A stretch of DNA of 64,000 nucleotides from Adiantum capillus-veneris (GCA_014529385.2 CM043959.1:10690809-10754808); one strand, 5' to 3'. Counted from the first letter of the stretch, positions 10,584-22,699 are shown. The notes: generated by a model not told the origin, from the sequence alone. Numbers and translations are program-made.

Positions 10584-12728
10584 GACAAATTATTCTCCAA
10601 GTCAAATTGTAGATAGAATCATATTTTCCCTATTATTGTCTATCCCATGGGTCTAGTGAGGGCCATAGCCAGACTCAACCCTACTCACCTCCCTCAGTCT
10701 TCCAGACTTCTCCAGGGAATGACGTAGATCTATATATAGCTATTCCTACCACTTGGGACCGACACCAAGACAGGACTCCGGCCTATCTCAAATGCCAACC
10801 CAAGGGGGTAAATCCCGTCAATTTGATGACTCTATCCGCTTATCATAATTTAATCCGTCCTTTGCATCTATCAGTCACCCACACCCAAAATCGTGGTCCT
10901 TAGTCTTGATTCTCTTGATCTTAAAGTTGAGGATCTCCTATTGCTTTCTTGTTCTCCCTTGGTTCATGGCGATAACCCCTTTTTCCTAACAAGCAGGCAT
11001 GGCAGTTATCGCTTTCCCCTAAGAAGAGGGATCTTGTAATCCTACCTAGTCTCTCTCGTTCTGCTTACCTTTTTTTATCCCGCATAGTCCTAGCGTTTAA
11101 CATAAAAAATTTATTCAACATCCGGCCATCTGACCCTCCAAATCCACCCACCCACCAAACCATTTCATGAAAATCCCTTCCCGAGGTAGACTTAACTACT
11201 ACAAAATCAGGAAGACAATCTATCAGACATCATCAGACAACAAGCAGCATACAATCTGTTGCATATCCTCATTCAAGGAAAAATTCATCTGGTTGTTTCC
11301 ACTAGATCTTTATTTAGAAACTTTTAATTCACTTCTTTACCTTTATCTGATACAATTAACTTGTAACTAGTTTCCTAACTAATCATGCAACACATTTAGT
11401 TTCAATCAATTCATCTTGCCTCACTCAGGACCAAGATAATCGGTTACAAGCCATCAAAATGGAAGCACCTTCCAAATATTTCCCAGAATTAAGTTTTTGG
11501 GAAACTCTCATCAAGTAACTTAATCATTCCTTCCTAAGCATTTTATTTCAAGAGGTGTAGCACCATCTGGTGATAGATACACAGGATAGACACTATATTC
11601 CTAGCCTTTCCAGTTCCTTTTTAAGCAACCAAATCGAACAAATTTCCTTAATTAAACTCACATCATCCTCCCTAAGTATGACCTTCTCATCCAACTATTG
11701 GCATCAGGCCATACCCGGATTATGGCCGTTTTCCAATAAGAAACCGCGGGTACTTCACTCGGCCGGGAAAAAATAAAACAAACCCATTCATCCCTTATTC
11801 CTCGGGCATGAATGACCTCGGTATAACAAACTTTCCGGTTACGCTGCCCTAGCTAAAAAGGGCCAATCTCCGTCAAGTTCCCCAAGAGAATCCTCTCAAT
11901 GGGCCGGCATTTCGATCAAATTGACCCCAAGAAGATCCATCTTGGTTTTCGGTCATTTCCAGACAATCTTTGAAACTCCTAGTTAAATCTATGTTTTGCA
12001 ATGGGCTATCTCTATCTCCTCTCAAGATTCCTTTTTAACTGCTAGTTGGTAATTTTCAAGTTCATTCATTTATCCACCTTAATTCCTACTTTCATTAATT
12101 ATGTACCAGCCAAGTTTATTTAGAAAATACAAGCGAGTTTTTGTCGTAGGCATTTGATGGTTAATGTCTCTTTGAAAATGCCAACTTTTTAAGTTCAATC
12201 CCCGTTTTGTACGATTCCCAAGTTTTGCAATTCTTCCATCCATGGAGCATCTCCATGGAAGCTTGTAGAGTTTTCGGTTCAAATCAACACGGAGATCAAT
12301 TCCGCGAAGTTATCCCCTATCTCCCCCATCCCGTATTTGCAAACAAACTTGAAATTGAAAACTTTAGAAATACTCTTCAATACCAAAAATTGAACTACTT
12401 CTATCAAGCTCAGACAACTACTCTTTTCTTATGGTGCCTAGCTTTCCATTTAAGAAGCTAGAAGGTCGTCCTATAATTTATGAGTCTTCGAGCTTTCCAT
12501 TAAGGCTTGGAAGAGAGGATTATAACCATACATTCTTCCTACCATAAAGAGACATGCAAACCCTAAGCTTGAATACCATAATGAGACTAAACCTTTCTCT
12601 CTTTAATGAGACAAGGTTTCCATGGAAGCTTAATCCTAATTACACAAGGTCACCATGGAAGCTTAATCCTAATCACACACAAAGTCACCATGGAAGTTAA
12701 ACCCTAAATTGCAAGTTTGTCTTTCAAT

Positions 12729-13815
12729 GCTTTTCCTAAGTGCAAAGTTAACATCAAATCTTAGCTTAAGGATGCAAATCTACATTTGAAGCTTAACTTA
12801 ATGATGCATAGATACTCTTAGCACTTAACCCTAATTGCGAAGTTACCACTAAAGCTTAAACCTAAAATACAAGGTAGTCATTAAAGCATACACATAAGTG
12901 CAAAGTTACCATTAAAGCTTAGCTTAAGGATGCAAATCTACCTTTGAATCTTAACTTAATGATGCATAACTACCATTAATACTTAACCATAATTCCAAGG
13001 TTACCATTAAAGCTTAAACCTAAAATACAAGGTAGTCACTAAAGCTTATACCTAAGTGCAAAGTTACCATTAAAGCTTAGCTTAAGAGTGCAAATCTACC
13101 TTTGAAGCTTAACTTAATGATGCATAGATACTCTTAGCACTTAACCCTAATTACAAGGTTGTCATCAAAGCTCAAACCTAAAATACAAGGTAGTGACTAA
13201 AGCTTACACCTAAGTGCAAAGTTACCATTAAAGCATAGCTTAAGGATGTAAATCTACCTTTGAAGCTTAACTTAATGATGCATAACTACCATTAATACTT
13301 AACCATAATTCCAAGGTTACCATTAAAGCTTAAACCTAAAATACAAAGTAGTCACTAAAGCTTACACCGAAGTGCAAAGTTACCATTAAAGCTTAGCTTA
13401 AGGATACAAATCTACCTTTGAAGCTTAACTTAATGATGCATAACTATCATTAATACTTAATCTTAATCCCAAAGTTACCATTAAAGCTTAAACCTAAAAT
13501 ACAAGGTAGTCACTAAAGCTTACACCTAAGTGCAAAGTTACCATTAAAGTTTAGCTTAAGGATGCAAATCTAATTTTGAAGCTTAATTTAATGATGCATA
13601 ACTACCTAATACTTAATCATAATCCCAAGGTTATCATTAAAGCTTAAACCTAAAATACAAGGTAGTCACTAAAGCTTACACATAAGTGCAAAGTTACCAT
13701 TAAAGCTTAGTTTAAGGATGCAAATCTACCTTTGAAGCTTAACTTAATGATGCATAATTACCATTAATACGTAATCATAATTTCAAGGTTATTATTAAAG
13801 CTTAAACCTAAAATG
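12729..13815. repeat. 158-bp tandem array inside the LTR, about seven units
   Basis: The landmark AAACCTAAAAT recurs at 12858, 13016, 13174, 13332, 13490, 13646 and 13804, so the period is 158 bp with one 156-bp unit. Each unit has several AAGCTT sites and short internal sub-repeats such as CATTAAAGCTTA. No coding potential is seen. Confidence 0.9.
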
Positions 13816-14164
13816 ATACACATAAACCTTCTTGGTATTAAAACACATGGTTTAGGTTAATTAATCCTACTAGAAGTGAAGGTTACCTCCTCTAATAAAG
13901 AGGGAAGTGGGATTGAAGTCCTTCTTGAAGAGATGTGAGGCTCAAGGAAGAAAGAAAGGGATTTAGTAGGAAGAGGAAGGAGAGAGGAGCTTCTTCACAA
14001 AACCCTCAAGGGTTTGGCCTTCAAGAGAGTGAGAGAGCAAGAGCAAGGTTTAATGGAAACCTTGATTTACTTAAGCATAATCTTGAGCATGGCAAGTATG
14101 CAAGTAGCTTAGCAATGTGTGTAAATTTACAAAAGAGAGGAGGTGCTTATATAGGAAATGGTGG

Positions 14165-14430
14165 AAATTCTTATTGGACCCCAATTCTCTTCTCAATTCC
14201 TATTGGACCCCAATTTCTTCTCAATTCCTATTGAACCCCAATTCTCTTCTCAATTCTTATTGGACCCCAATTTTAATTCAATTCCTATTGGACCACAATT
14301 CTCTTCTCAATTCCTATTAGACCCCAATTCTCTTCTTAATTCTTATTGGACCCCAATTTCTTTCTAATTCCTATTGGATCCCAATTCTCTTCTTAATTCT
14401 TATTGGACCCCAATTTCTTCTCAATTCCCA
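14165..14430. repeat. About 29-bp tandem array, nine units
   Basis: The landmark TATTGGACCCC recurs every 26-30 bp from about 14173 to 14401 with small variants. Open frames here, rich in N, S, Y, W, T and P, are by-products of the repeat. It sits in the LTR about 280 bp from its transcriptional start side. Confidence 0.85.
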
Positions 14431-14706
14431 TCTCTTAACTTTATCTTCTAATCAAGTTAGTCCTTTTTTCTGCCAGTTCTCGATCTAGATCAGTTCCCAC
14501 GTGGCTTTTGATGAAGAAGTATAATCTTAATCTTTTTGGAAAAATATAGAAATGACGTAATTTTTTATCCGAAATATCCTTGTCTTTTCATTCTGGAGTA
14601 AAGTCTCGTTGTCTGCATGACTTCTTTGTTGGTCTTGCTTTTTCTAAATTATTTTCTAGACTGAAAAAGTTCTGAATGGCTCTAGGGTTTAGGGAGGGAC
14701 CTTACA

Positions 14707-14717
14707 AACTCCCCAAC
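14707..14717 (-). other. Polypurine tract of the minus-strand chromovirus
   Basis: The minus strand reads GTTGGGGAGTT and then the LTR start TGTAAGG. Confidence 0.55.
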
Positions 14718-15547
14718 AAAAAGATAGAGTTGTCCTCAGCTCGGGACATGCTTTAGAGAGTAGTTAGACTCAAGCTTTGGTCAACTTATGATTGGAGATG
14801 GTCAATAACTTTAGGGTATTTAGATTAAAGGACAGTGAAGCTGGTATGGACCTTGAATAATACACTTCTCTTCCCTTTTTAGTGCTGCTTCAAAAAGTCT
14901 TAATCATAAAGAAGTCTTAATGACTCAAGGTTACTTTAATTACTGAATGTGATCTTACTCAACTAAGTAATTTTCCTTTGGTGTGACCGGATTGTTTTTC
15001 TCTTGTGAGTTTTGAAGATCATTTATTCACTTCGCTCTCTATCTAGCCTCAATACGCTTTGTAAAAATCTTACCATTCTTACCTAGACTTTAACTTTTTC
15101 CATTTTGAGCGTTGACTCATTTCTCTATTGATATCATCCAACTGATACCCTGTTCTTGACAGTTAAGGATTTCATATTGATCTTTCAATTAATCTTGCAA
15201 TATCTCCTCCCTTGTGTACCCAATTTATTTCCTCCATCCTTATTTCTCTTATGTATATAGCTTACTGCTTCATCTTTCTCTTGGTAATCAGATATTTCAC
15301 GTATCATAACAATTAGACTTGTAAAACACCATAGACGATTTGCATCTCAAAAGAATTGACTGACTAGAGATGCCTGAATTCCATAAATATGACGATTAAT
15401 TACATCCGCATAAAAATTACATCAAAAGTGCCATCGATATCTTGAAGAATAATTATAAGTTGTTTGAAAGAATCGACCAAAAATATGATCAAGGTTTTGG
15501 ACAAAAGGGAGATATTGATCTGATTCCAAAAGATGAATTACATGGGC

Positions 15548-17030
15548 TCATCCTCCAAAACTTGGAAATTGGGTAATTAGCTGGTCCCAATCTTCCCAGG
15601 AAGCATCTTCAATTGGATAGCCCTTCCACTTGATTAGTACTTCTTGAATTGTCTTGTGCTGCAATTGCTTCTCTTTAGTTTCCAGAACTTGTTCTGGTTC
15701 CATTTGAAATTCTTCCTGATTGACAAGAATGGTGTCATCATGATTCAAAACATATAGAGGGTCAGCAACATATTTCTTATGGAGGCTAACATGAAAAACA
15801 TTATGAATGCGCATGTGAGGCGGTAAGGCTAACTCGTAGGCTTGTTCTTCTTTCTTTCTAAGGATTCCAAAAGGTCCACAATATCTGAATGCAAGCTTAC
15901 AAAATTTCCCTAGCTTTAAGGAGCTGCGTTTGGGCTTGGCTCTGAGGAAAACTTGTTCTCCTTCTCTAAAGCTTGGTGAAGATCAGCGTAGCTCTTCTGC
16001 CTATCACTAGCTCTCTCCAAGTTGTCTCTAATGATTAGAAATTGATGATCCATCTCTTCCAGAGTAGATAGCGTCAAGAGCTGGGTTGGCTAATCGAAGA
16101 GGGACTAAACATTCTTGACCATACAAGGCTTTAAAGGGTTACATTCCAAGGCTGTGATGGTGAGAAGAGTTATAAGAAAACTCAACTAGGAGAAGAAACT
16201 TGATCCATTGTTGGGGCTACCATTTGCAGTATGCTCAAAGCATATCTTCAATGACTTGATTCACTCGCTCAGTTTGATCATCAGTTATATGCTAAGTTGA
16301 GATTTAGTTGGGTACCCAGAGATTGAAAAATGGCTTGCCAAAACTTAGAAGTAAATTTGGCATCCCAATCACTAATGATTCTTTCAAGGATTCCATGTAA
16401 TCTTACTATCTCTTTTACAAATACTTGGGCTATGTCAATGGTGGTGGCTGTCTGCTTGACTAGAATTAGATGAGTCACCTTAGTGAGCTTATCTACTATG
16501 ACAAAAATAGAATCATAGTTTCTAGTTGTTTTTGGAAGACCAGTGACAAAGTCCATACTCAAACATTTCCACTTCATCTGAGGAATATCTAGGGGCGGAA
16601 GCTTATCAAGTAGCTTGGCGCGTTCTGCTTTGGTCTTCTGGCAAGTAAGGCATTTGCGAATATAATCCAGGATGTCCTTCTTCATCTTAGGCCAGTAAAA
16701 ATTCCTTTGGAGGGTGGCAAACATTTTATGGTACCCGAGATGAGCTACCAACGGGTTATCGTGGGCTTTCCTTTAAATTTGGGTGCGCAAAATGGTGGGA
16801 ATACACATTCGCTGTTTGAAGTAAAGAAGACCATCTGCTAGGGTATAGTCAGCTAAATGCTCCCTCGGGTTTTGACCTTGAATCTCTCACAGAAGAGGTC
16901 TAAAATAGGGGTCTACCTGAATATCTTGTTGAACTTCCTCGGGTAAAGAAGAGCTAAGGAGTGAATTAGTCAGGGTTTGGATTGCTGGTCGAGAGGTCTT
17001 TGAGTCTATTGAAGGCAGCATCTCTCCCCA
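15548..17030 (-). pseudogene. pol: Chromovirus integrase and chromodomain remnant
   Basis: From 17030 leftwards the frame gives a linker (SSSLPEEVQQDIQVDP), then an integrase HHCC zinc finger (GYHKMFATLQRNFYWPKMKK, then CLTCQK) and the first catalytic Asp (MDFVTGLPK). The second is in ISDWDAKF, where the usual SDRD is altered, and the third catalytic region (ERVNQVIEDML) follows after stops. After further breaks the 3' part encodes the integrase tail (RYCGPFGILRK, RIHNVFHVSLHKKY) and a chromodomain (VLIKWKGYPIEDASWEDWDQ) ending at 15548. RT and RNase H are absent. It is non-functional because of several stops and frame changes. Confidence 0.85.
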
Positions 17031-18241
17031 ACAAAAAAAGAAAGAGCTGTCCTCAACTCAAATAAAATACGTAATTGATAAAACTTCTTGGATACGTCTT
17101 ACGATTTAACTTCTTGTTAACGCTTTCAACTTGACTTCTCTCTTACACTTCTTCATCCCCAAAAATCTTCTAATATAATATTGGAGTCATGGGAAATCTT
17201 TCTTAATAAGCTATCTTCTTGAATAAGTCATCGTGTTTGTGGCTTCTTCAATATGCTACTTTCTCTTTATAAGCTACTGGTAATCCCTTCTTTATCAGCA
17301 CTCGTTATCCTCTTATTTTTGCAATCTTCACTCTCTTGTAACTTAGTCATTTTCTTATCTGATGGCGTCTTGGCAAGAAGACTTGGTTCTTCCTGTATGC
17401 ATCTCTCACTTGCAGAGTGCAGATGAGGCAATTAAAAGACAGTTCTTAAAGCAATACAAAGATCTCCTCTTTCCTCAGCAAAAATTCTTGTGTCGGCCAG
17501 ACGATATGCAAGACATGGCGAAATCTCACAAGAGTGACTCTCTGGGGTAGAGACCATTTCCGCAACAATACTCGACTTGCTATGGTTACAGAGGCTCTGG
17601 GACCTGGCCCCCGATACTACTGCATCAAAAGGACACGAGATCCTGGGTTCTCCGCAAGGTTGTTCTTGCTTGTGCACTTCATCCCCCATTCCAAGATTTT
17701 TCTCGATACCATCTGGAGTCTTCCTCTTAGAGGTCCTTTTCTTTTCTCAGCTCATACCTAAGAAATTGCTCAAGTTGTTTCTCGTAGAAGCATTCTAGAG
17801 GGTGAGCGTCCTAATATGTGTGGTGCTTGCAATACTTGGTTATGTGACCATATATTAGAGGACCTTGATGAGCTATAAATTTTTCTTGCCTCTCATGTAA
17901 TTAGTTCTTGCCTCGATGTAATCCTTTTTGGGTTTAATTGAAGAAATAACCCTTTTTTGAAAAATTTGAGTATTGTCTGTACTTCCTTGTCTTGAAATGT
18001 CAGTCTCTCCTCTTTAATTAAATTCTTAAGTACATGTCTATTTAGTGCTTTTAGCAAAGGTTCTTCTGTCTATGATAGTCTTGAGTAAAGATTCCAACTT
18101 TGAGTTCTTGACTAACTCATAAGTTTGTTTTCTTATTCTTCTTTGGAGTTTAAATGTCTGCAATATTTATGACCTTATCTATTGCACTTTCCCATCTTGA
18201 TTCCTTGTGAGTTTTTAAGCACGTCTCATTTACTGTCTTTT
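17031..18241. other. Chromovirus internal sequence without recognisable domains
   Basis: This lies where RT and RNase H would be expected but carries neither. A plus-strand 62-codon ORF (17362-17550) has no recognisable motif. A copy of the PPT-region motif lies at 17024-17059, suggesting rearrangement. Confidence 0.35.
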
Positions 18242-18478
18242 CTATTTGTCAAATGCACAGCAATAACTTCTCATTGTCTGGTAGTAACATGACCTGAAAT
18301 CTATCTTGGAATAAATTGAGGCTAGGTGAGGAGTAGCATCAACAGTGGTGGTTTTAGGTATAAAGGTTACTAGAACTTCAAGTGACACTTGCACTCAAGG
18401 GTTTACAGGTCTTTCAGGGCCAGTTATCGGCACAACAGTAGGGGCAACTCGTTCTCTCAGCTTTCGACGGGGTGGCAT
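18242..18478 (-). pseudogene. gag: Gag start of the chromovirus, possibly joined to an RT fragment
   Basis: From the ATG at 18478 the frame begins MPPRRKLRERVAP, typical of plant Ty3/gypsy gag N-termini. After 27 residues there is a TGA (18395-18397). The same frame continues to 18242 and includes SIYSKIDFRSCYYQ, which resembles the RT segment usually seen as [12 protein letters not shown]. If that match is real, an internal deletion fused gag to RT. It could be coincidence. Confidence 0.45.
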
Positions 18479-19195
18479 GGTTACTATCATATCTCTTTGG
18501 TCCCAATCCCAGCTTTCTCTCATCATTGCAATCCATAAATTATTCAATAGTTGCACGCATCCCCATAGGGTTAACTGTGTCACTCCATTCAACCAACATG
18601 TTCTCCATTTCTTAGTAGAAATGGCACTTTCCTTAGGAGAGAAAATTTCTATAAGGTGTCTCAACATGACTAACGTGTTCTCTGGTTCGGCTATCCCCAT
18701 TCTTTCATAACTATCTTATAAACTTCTTCTTCTTGAATATTCCAAGCCATCAGTAATTTCAAAACGAGTCTTACTATATATACTTATAGCTTTATATGTG
18801 GCTAAATACAAGATCTTCTTGGATTTCTTCATACTACTCAAAATTATCTTCCAGTCAATGTTCCAAAAATTAATTCTTCGATGTGGTAGCTACTTTACCC
18901 AATCTTGCTCCTTATTGCTAAGCTTAAGGGAGAATGACAATTAAAGCTCAATAAAAATTTCATCCATGCCACTTTCATGTGTCTTCGCACAAGTGCATGA
19001 GTCTTCATTCATTTATGCCACTTCCATGCGTCTTCGCACAAGTGCATTACCTATTCTTTCACAAATTTCTATATCGTTCATTTCCAACTTTACTCACACT
19101 TCCCACTTGCTTGAATCCCAGGGACAAGTATAGGTTTCTGGAAATAAGAGCTCCCTAAAATGTTCCATCATAGCAAGCCTTCACTGTAGCATAGC

Positions 19196-19200
19196 AGTTT
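19196..19200. other. Target-site duplication, left (AGTTT)
   Basis: AGTTT immediately precedes the nested element and is repeated at 28796-28800 immediately after it. Confidence 0.9.
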
Positions 19201-19852
19201 TGTAAGGACTCTGACCCCGACCAAAAAGAGCACCATTGTACCATAAAATAAACATAATGAAAAAAGTTACTATTTTTAGCAGTTTTTCAAATTCTGTCAG
19301 TGCCATGATGTTTAGAATGTTATAAAGCTTCCAAAAGTGAATTAAAATAATTTTTGTGGAAAATTTCCTAAAATAGTAAGTTTTTGGTCACCCGACCCGT
19401 CTAGTTTTAATCGTCTCGAACAACTGCACCTATACCCCGAATTTGAAAAAAATGCATTTTCGAACACCGGGGGCTGCTAAATATGGCAGGTACTCGGATA
19501 GGTACACCTTAGTTAGAGCTTAGTATAGCAATTTATGACATTAAATTCCGATTCGTATCGCCCGTTTTAGTCTAAAGTCAAACTTTTCTAAGGCTGTGCG
19601 AGGAGCACCGGGGCTCAGGGGTTGTCTGGGAACAATTCCCAGGCCACTGAGAGCTTGCTTTAGCAGCTAGGGGGGCCTCTCACACCTCTAGGGGCTTGTG
19701 GGACACTTGCCATGCTTGAGAGAGAGTGTGAGAGTTAGTTAGACTAAGTTAATTGGACACTTGGTAAGCATGTAACTGAGTTGCCTTGCATGAGGTGAGT
19801 ACTCCCTCATATGTATTTAGCAACCTGGTTCGATTTTCAGCTTGGGAGAGCC

Positions 19853-19859
19853 TATATAA
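19853..19859 (+). promoter_or_regulatory. TATA box in U3 of the nested element
   Basis: CCTATATAAG precedes the (CA)n run. Transcription would start near 19,885, about 860 nt before the candidate exon 1. Confidence 0.5.
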
Positions 19860-19865
19860 GAGTGT

Positions 19866-19868
<3 letters not shown>

Positions 19869-19900
<32 letters not shown>
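19869..19900. repeat. (CA)n microsatellite in the LTR
   Basis: About 16 CA dinucleotides directly after the TATA region. The shorter, interrupted counterpart lies at the truncated end of the 3' LTR. Confidence 0.95.
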
Positions 19901-19903
<3 letters not shown>

Positions 19904-20745
19904 GCTCTCACACACACCGAGTACACACACACATACCTTTGGGAGGTGCTGTCGGCGGACATAGTCTTTGGAAGAAGAGCTAAGGAGGAAAGTGCTGCCT
20001 GTTTCTCGCCTCGAGGAGTCCATTGCATCAGAATTTTGGGACGATATCAGCCATAACCTCAGTGATTTTTTATTTAAATCACACTCATTGTAATTCCCTC
20101 TCTATTATCCTCTTAATTCCGCATCTAGTATGCATAATCATAGTCAAAATACTCATTAGATACTCTCTAATTCTCTGTATCCATGATCTATTGCATAAAT
20201 CTTAATCTAATTAGTAAATATGCAAGCAGTTAGTCTCTCTTAATCATAGATTAATGCATGATTAAGGAATCAACCGCTAGTCACCATTGTAATTAAGAAC
20301 AAGTCGGCATTGAGGTAGAGACGGTCAGCTGCTTTCTATTGCCCCACAATGTTTAAACAACTAAATTATAATCAATTAGCTCATAGATTAGGATGTAATT
20401 AGTGCAATTAATCCATCATTAATCACTAGGAAGGGAGAAACCCTCTCACCTATGCATACGGTAAATCTGCAAACCTCTACTTGCATTAGGAAGTGATTAA
20501 GCATGCCGAATTCATCTCTAGTAAATAGATTGAGAAGAAACCTGTAAATCTAGGCCAAATAATTACCTTAGGGCCAATTCCCATAGAACAAGTAAGGTGT
20601 TATCAGAAATCTCTATGTCTTGAAGTAATCAAACCTCTCGTAAAAAGGGATTTGCTTATTGAAATTAATCTGTCATTTTGGTCGTATGTTACTCTCGAAT
20701 GTTAGCTCTCTTTTTTCAAGTTGTCAATTAAGTAGTGAGTATAAA

Positions 20746-22614
20746 ATGGCCCGGGTAAAGAGAACTTGTTTCGATGGTTCCCACGACCGCGAGGCGGGGA
20801 CAAGCAACACGAATGGGAAAGGGAAAGCTCCCATGGACGACCAAGTACCGGACAACTCACGGATCAATGACGAAGAAATTGAGGAGGTAGGTCACATTTT
20901 AATTCAAGTTTGTTTAATTTAACATTGCATACGATAAGTCAGGAAAGAACATATCCCTAAACATGTTGGATAAGTCCAACGGAAACCTCGGCATTTGAAT
21001 TGAAATGTATATTAAATTCTAAGTAGGAAAGAATGGTTGTTGGATATACTGTTTAAGATAGGAAAGAATGTCTGCTAGGGAAAATTTAGCTCGGCTTGTT
21101 CATTTCTATTTCCAATGTTGAAACTAGTCCTGATTCCCCTACTGATCACAGGGGGTGGCTCGTGATGATTTTGCAGTAGCTAGAGTTAACTAGCTTAGGG
21201 CCTCTACCCACGACTTGTGTTCTTTGCGATGGGAACCCACGTCTTGCGTTCTATGCGGTGGGAATGTCCATGTGGCGTGTTCTATGCGGTGGACATACCT
21301 AGTTGTATGGGCAGCTAGGCGACAACGAGAGGAGTAAACTCTCGCTGGAGGGGGGATGTTGTACCTCTAGAACATTGGAATTTTAATGAATAAGTTTTGA
21401 GTAAAATTTTTACTAGAGTTACTCTCTTGGTGCCGCTTTGCAATACTGGTTGAAGGGCTGTATTAAGGAACTTGTTAATCGGAACTTAATCAATGAACTT
21501 ATGTGTTGAACAACTATGTGTGGTAGTAATTAGGTAACAAAGGAAGTGTGAGTATGGGGTGGAAAGTGGGGGCTTGGCTCGGGTTTCCAATGCCTATGAG
21601 AAGGGTGGTCCCGATTGGTCGGGAACTCTCCGTCCCCATAGTGTTATAAATCGACACTAGTATTACTCATTGCCCCAAGAGCGGCGAAGTCTCAAGTATA
21701 CGTGCCTCTGAAAGCTATGGGAAAAAAGGCACTCGGGACTTCTCTCCTCTTGGAAGGTGGGTCTTAGGATCACTAGATAAGTTAATCACGCTTCCCCTGC
21801 GGGGTGGAACTAGATCTCGATGCTAGTAGGCTCGAACTCGAATCACTTTGTGATGAGATATCGTCCGCTAGATGAACCATAAACCACTTTGTTTGCTTCT
21901 GCTATAGTTCTAGTGACCACCAGGTTTACCATCAGATCCTTCGTTTGAGACGACGGGGTGGGGACCTCACACCTGGTATCAAAGCTATGGTTAGGTTAGA
22001 CTGAGAAATAAAGTCGTATTGTTTGAATATTTAAAAGGAACTAAGGGTATATAGGTAGCTGATCCGAATTGCTTGCATTGGTGTTGCAGGAAGACCGCGT
22101 GCTAGAATATCGAAAGTTCCAAGTGTTTGAGCTTATTTACGAACAAGATCGACGATCCCTAGTTTATCGATTTAGGCGAGATGTCATGGAGATGTTGCTG
22201 AAGGCTCATACACCGCACTCCACTCACATCGATAGAGGATGGGGGCTCGATTGGACACTTGGAGGAGGGGTTTACTACATCAACGCTCGGAAGCTAGGAT
22301 GCCTGGCTGCCGATTTGAAGAAGATACGTTGGGGAGAAGAATTGAGGGTAGTGCAGATATTTTACTTGCTGCCTGCACATATGGACCTGACAATCTCTGA
22401 TGGTACAAATCAAACCCTCAACGAGTGGCTTTTGGAGAAGGTCACTAATGTAATCCCAGCAAACATAGTTAGAACTTTTGGAGTACCAAAAGAATTATCC
22501 CAGCTCGACGCCATAGTTTACTATCCACTCAAAGATGAGTATGCGAACTACTTCACGAATAAAGTAGAGTATCATGTGAACCTGACAACACAACCTGCTA
22601 GGCGTATCTTATAA
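20746..22614 (+). CDS. Possible spliced accessory ORF, exon 1 in the LTR (join 20746-20886, 22090-22614)
   Basis: Exon 1 (47 codons) starts AAAATGGCC, a good plant start context, and encodes a basic then acidic segment (MARVKRTCFDGSHDREAG ... RINDEEIEE). It ends GAG|GTAGGT. Exon 2 begins after GTGTTGCAG and runs 174 codons in the same phase (EDRVLEYRKFQVFELIYEQD ... TTQPARRIL) to a stop at 22614. The intron (20887-22089, 1,203 bp, GT-AG, phase 0) contains the LTR 3' part and the PBS. Exon 2 has no ATG near its start although it is open further upstream, which favours splicing. The product would be about 221 residues; I recognise no family. It precedes gag, the position of the extra ORF1 in plant Ogre/Tat elements. 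Confidence 0.5.
21974..21985 (+). other. Primer binding site (tRNA-iMet type) of the nested element
   Basis: TGGTATCAAAGC lies two bases after the LTR end. The standard plant initiator-Met PBS is TGGTATCAGAGC. Confidence 0.9.
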
Positions 22615-22632
22615 GCATTCCAAAATCCATGT

Positions 22633-22699
22633 AATAAATTGATCATGAGTTATCCTAAACCTTGAGGGGTTTCGATTGTAATAAATCTTCATCAATAAA
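22633..22699 (+). promoter_or_regulatory. Cluster of AATAAA signals after the accessory ORF
   Basis: AATAAA occurs at 22633, 22680 and 22694, the last followed by GTGTTTTTGTCTC, within 90 bp of the accessory stop codon and before gag. This is the arrangement of a cellular 3' UTR. AATAAA is frequent by chance in AT-rich DNA, so the call is tentative. Confidence 0.35.

Larger units (their letters stand above)
10657..14706 (-). repeat. 3' LTR of the minus-strand chromovirus (about 4.05 kb)
   Basis: On the minus strand it starts TGTAAGGTCC at 14706, directly after a polypurine tract, and ends GGGCCCTCA near 10657. The other copy ends GGGCCCTTACA directly before the PBS. The part 10657-12229 is repeated at 28992-30559. 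The remainder (12230-14706) has no partner because the other LTR is truncated; it contains two tandem arrays. Confidence 0.6.
19201..21971 (+). repeat. 5' LTR of the nested element (2.77 kb)
   Basis: It starts TGTAAGGACTCTGACC and ends GGGACCTCACA, followed by CC and the PBS. From about 19,870 onward it is repeated at 26706-28795. It carries a TATA box, a CA microsatellite just after it, and exon 1 of a possible spliced ORF. Confidence 0.85.

Noticed and set aside
14117-14367. Repeated-peptide ORFs rich in N, S, Y, W, T and P
   Set aside because: They follow the 29-bp tandem array in all three frames; no other coding sign.
17362-17550. Plus-strand 62-codon ORF starting MASWQEDLVLPV as a host gene
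   Set aside because: It lies inside the minus-strand chromovirus interior and closes after 62 codons without a plausible donor.
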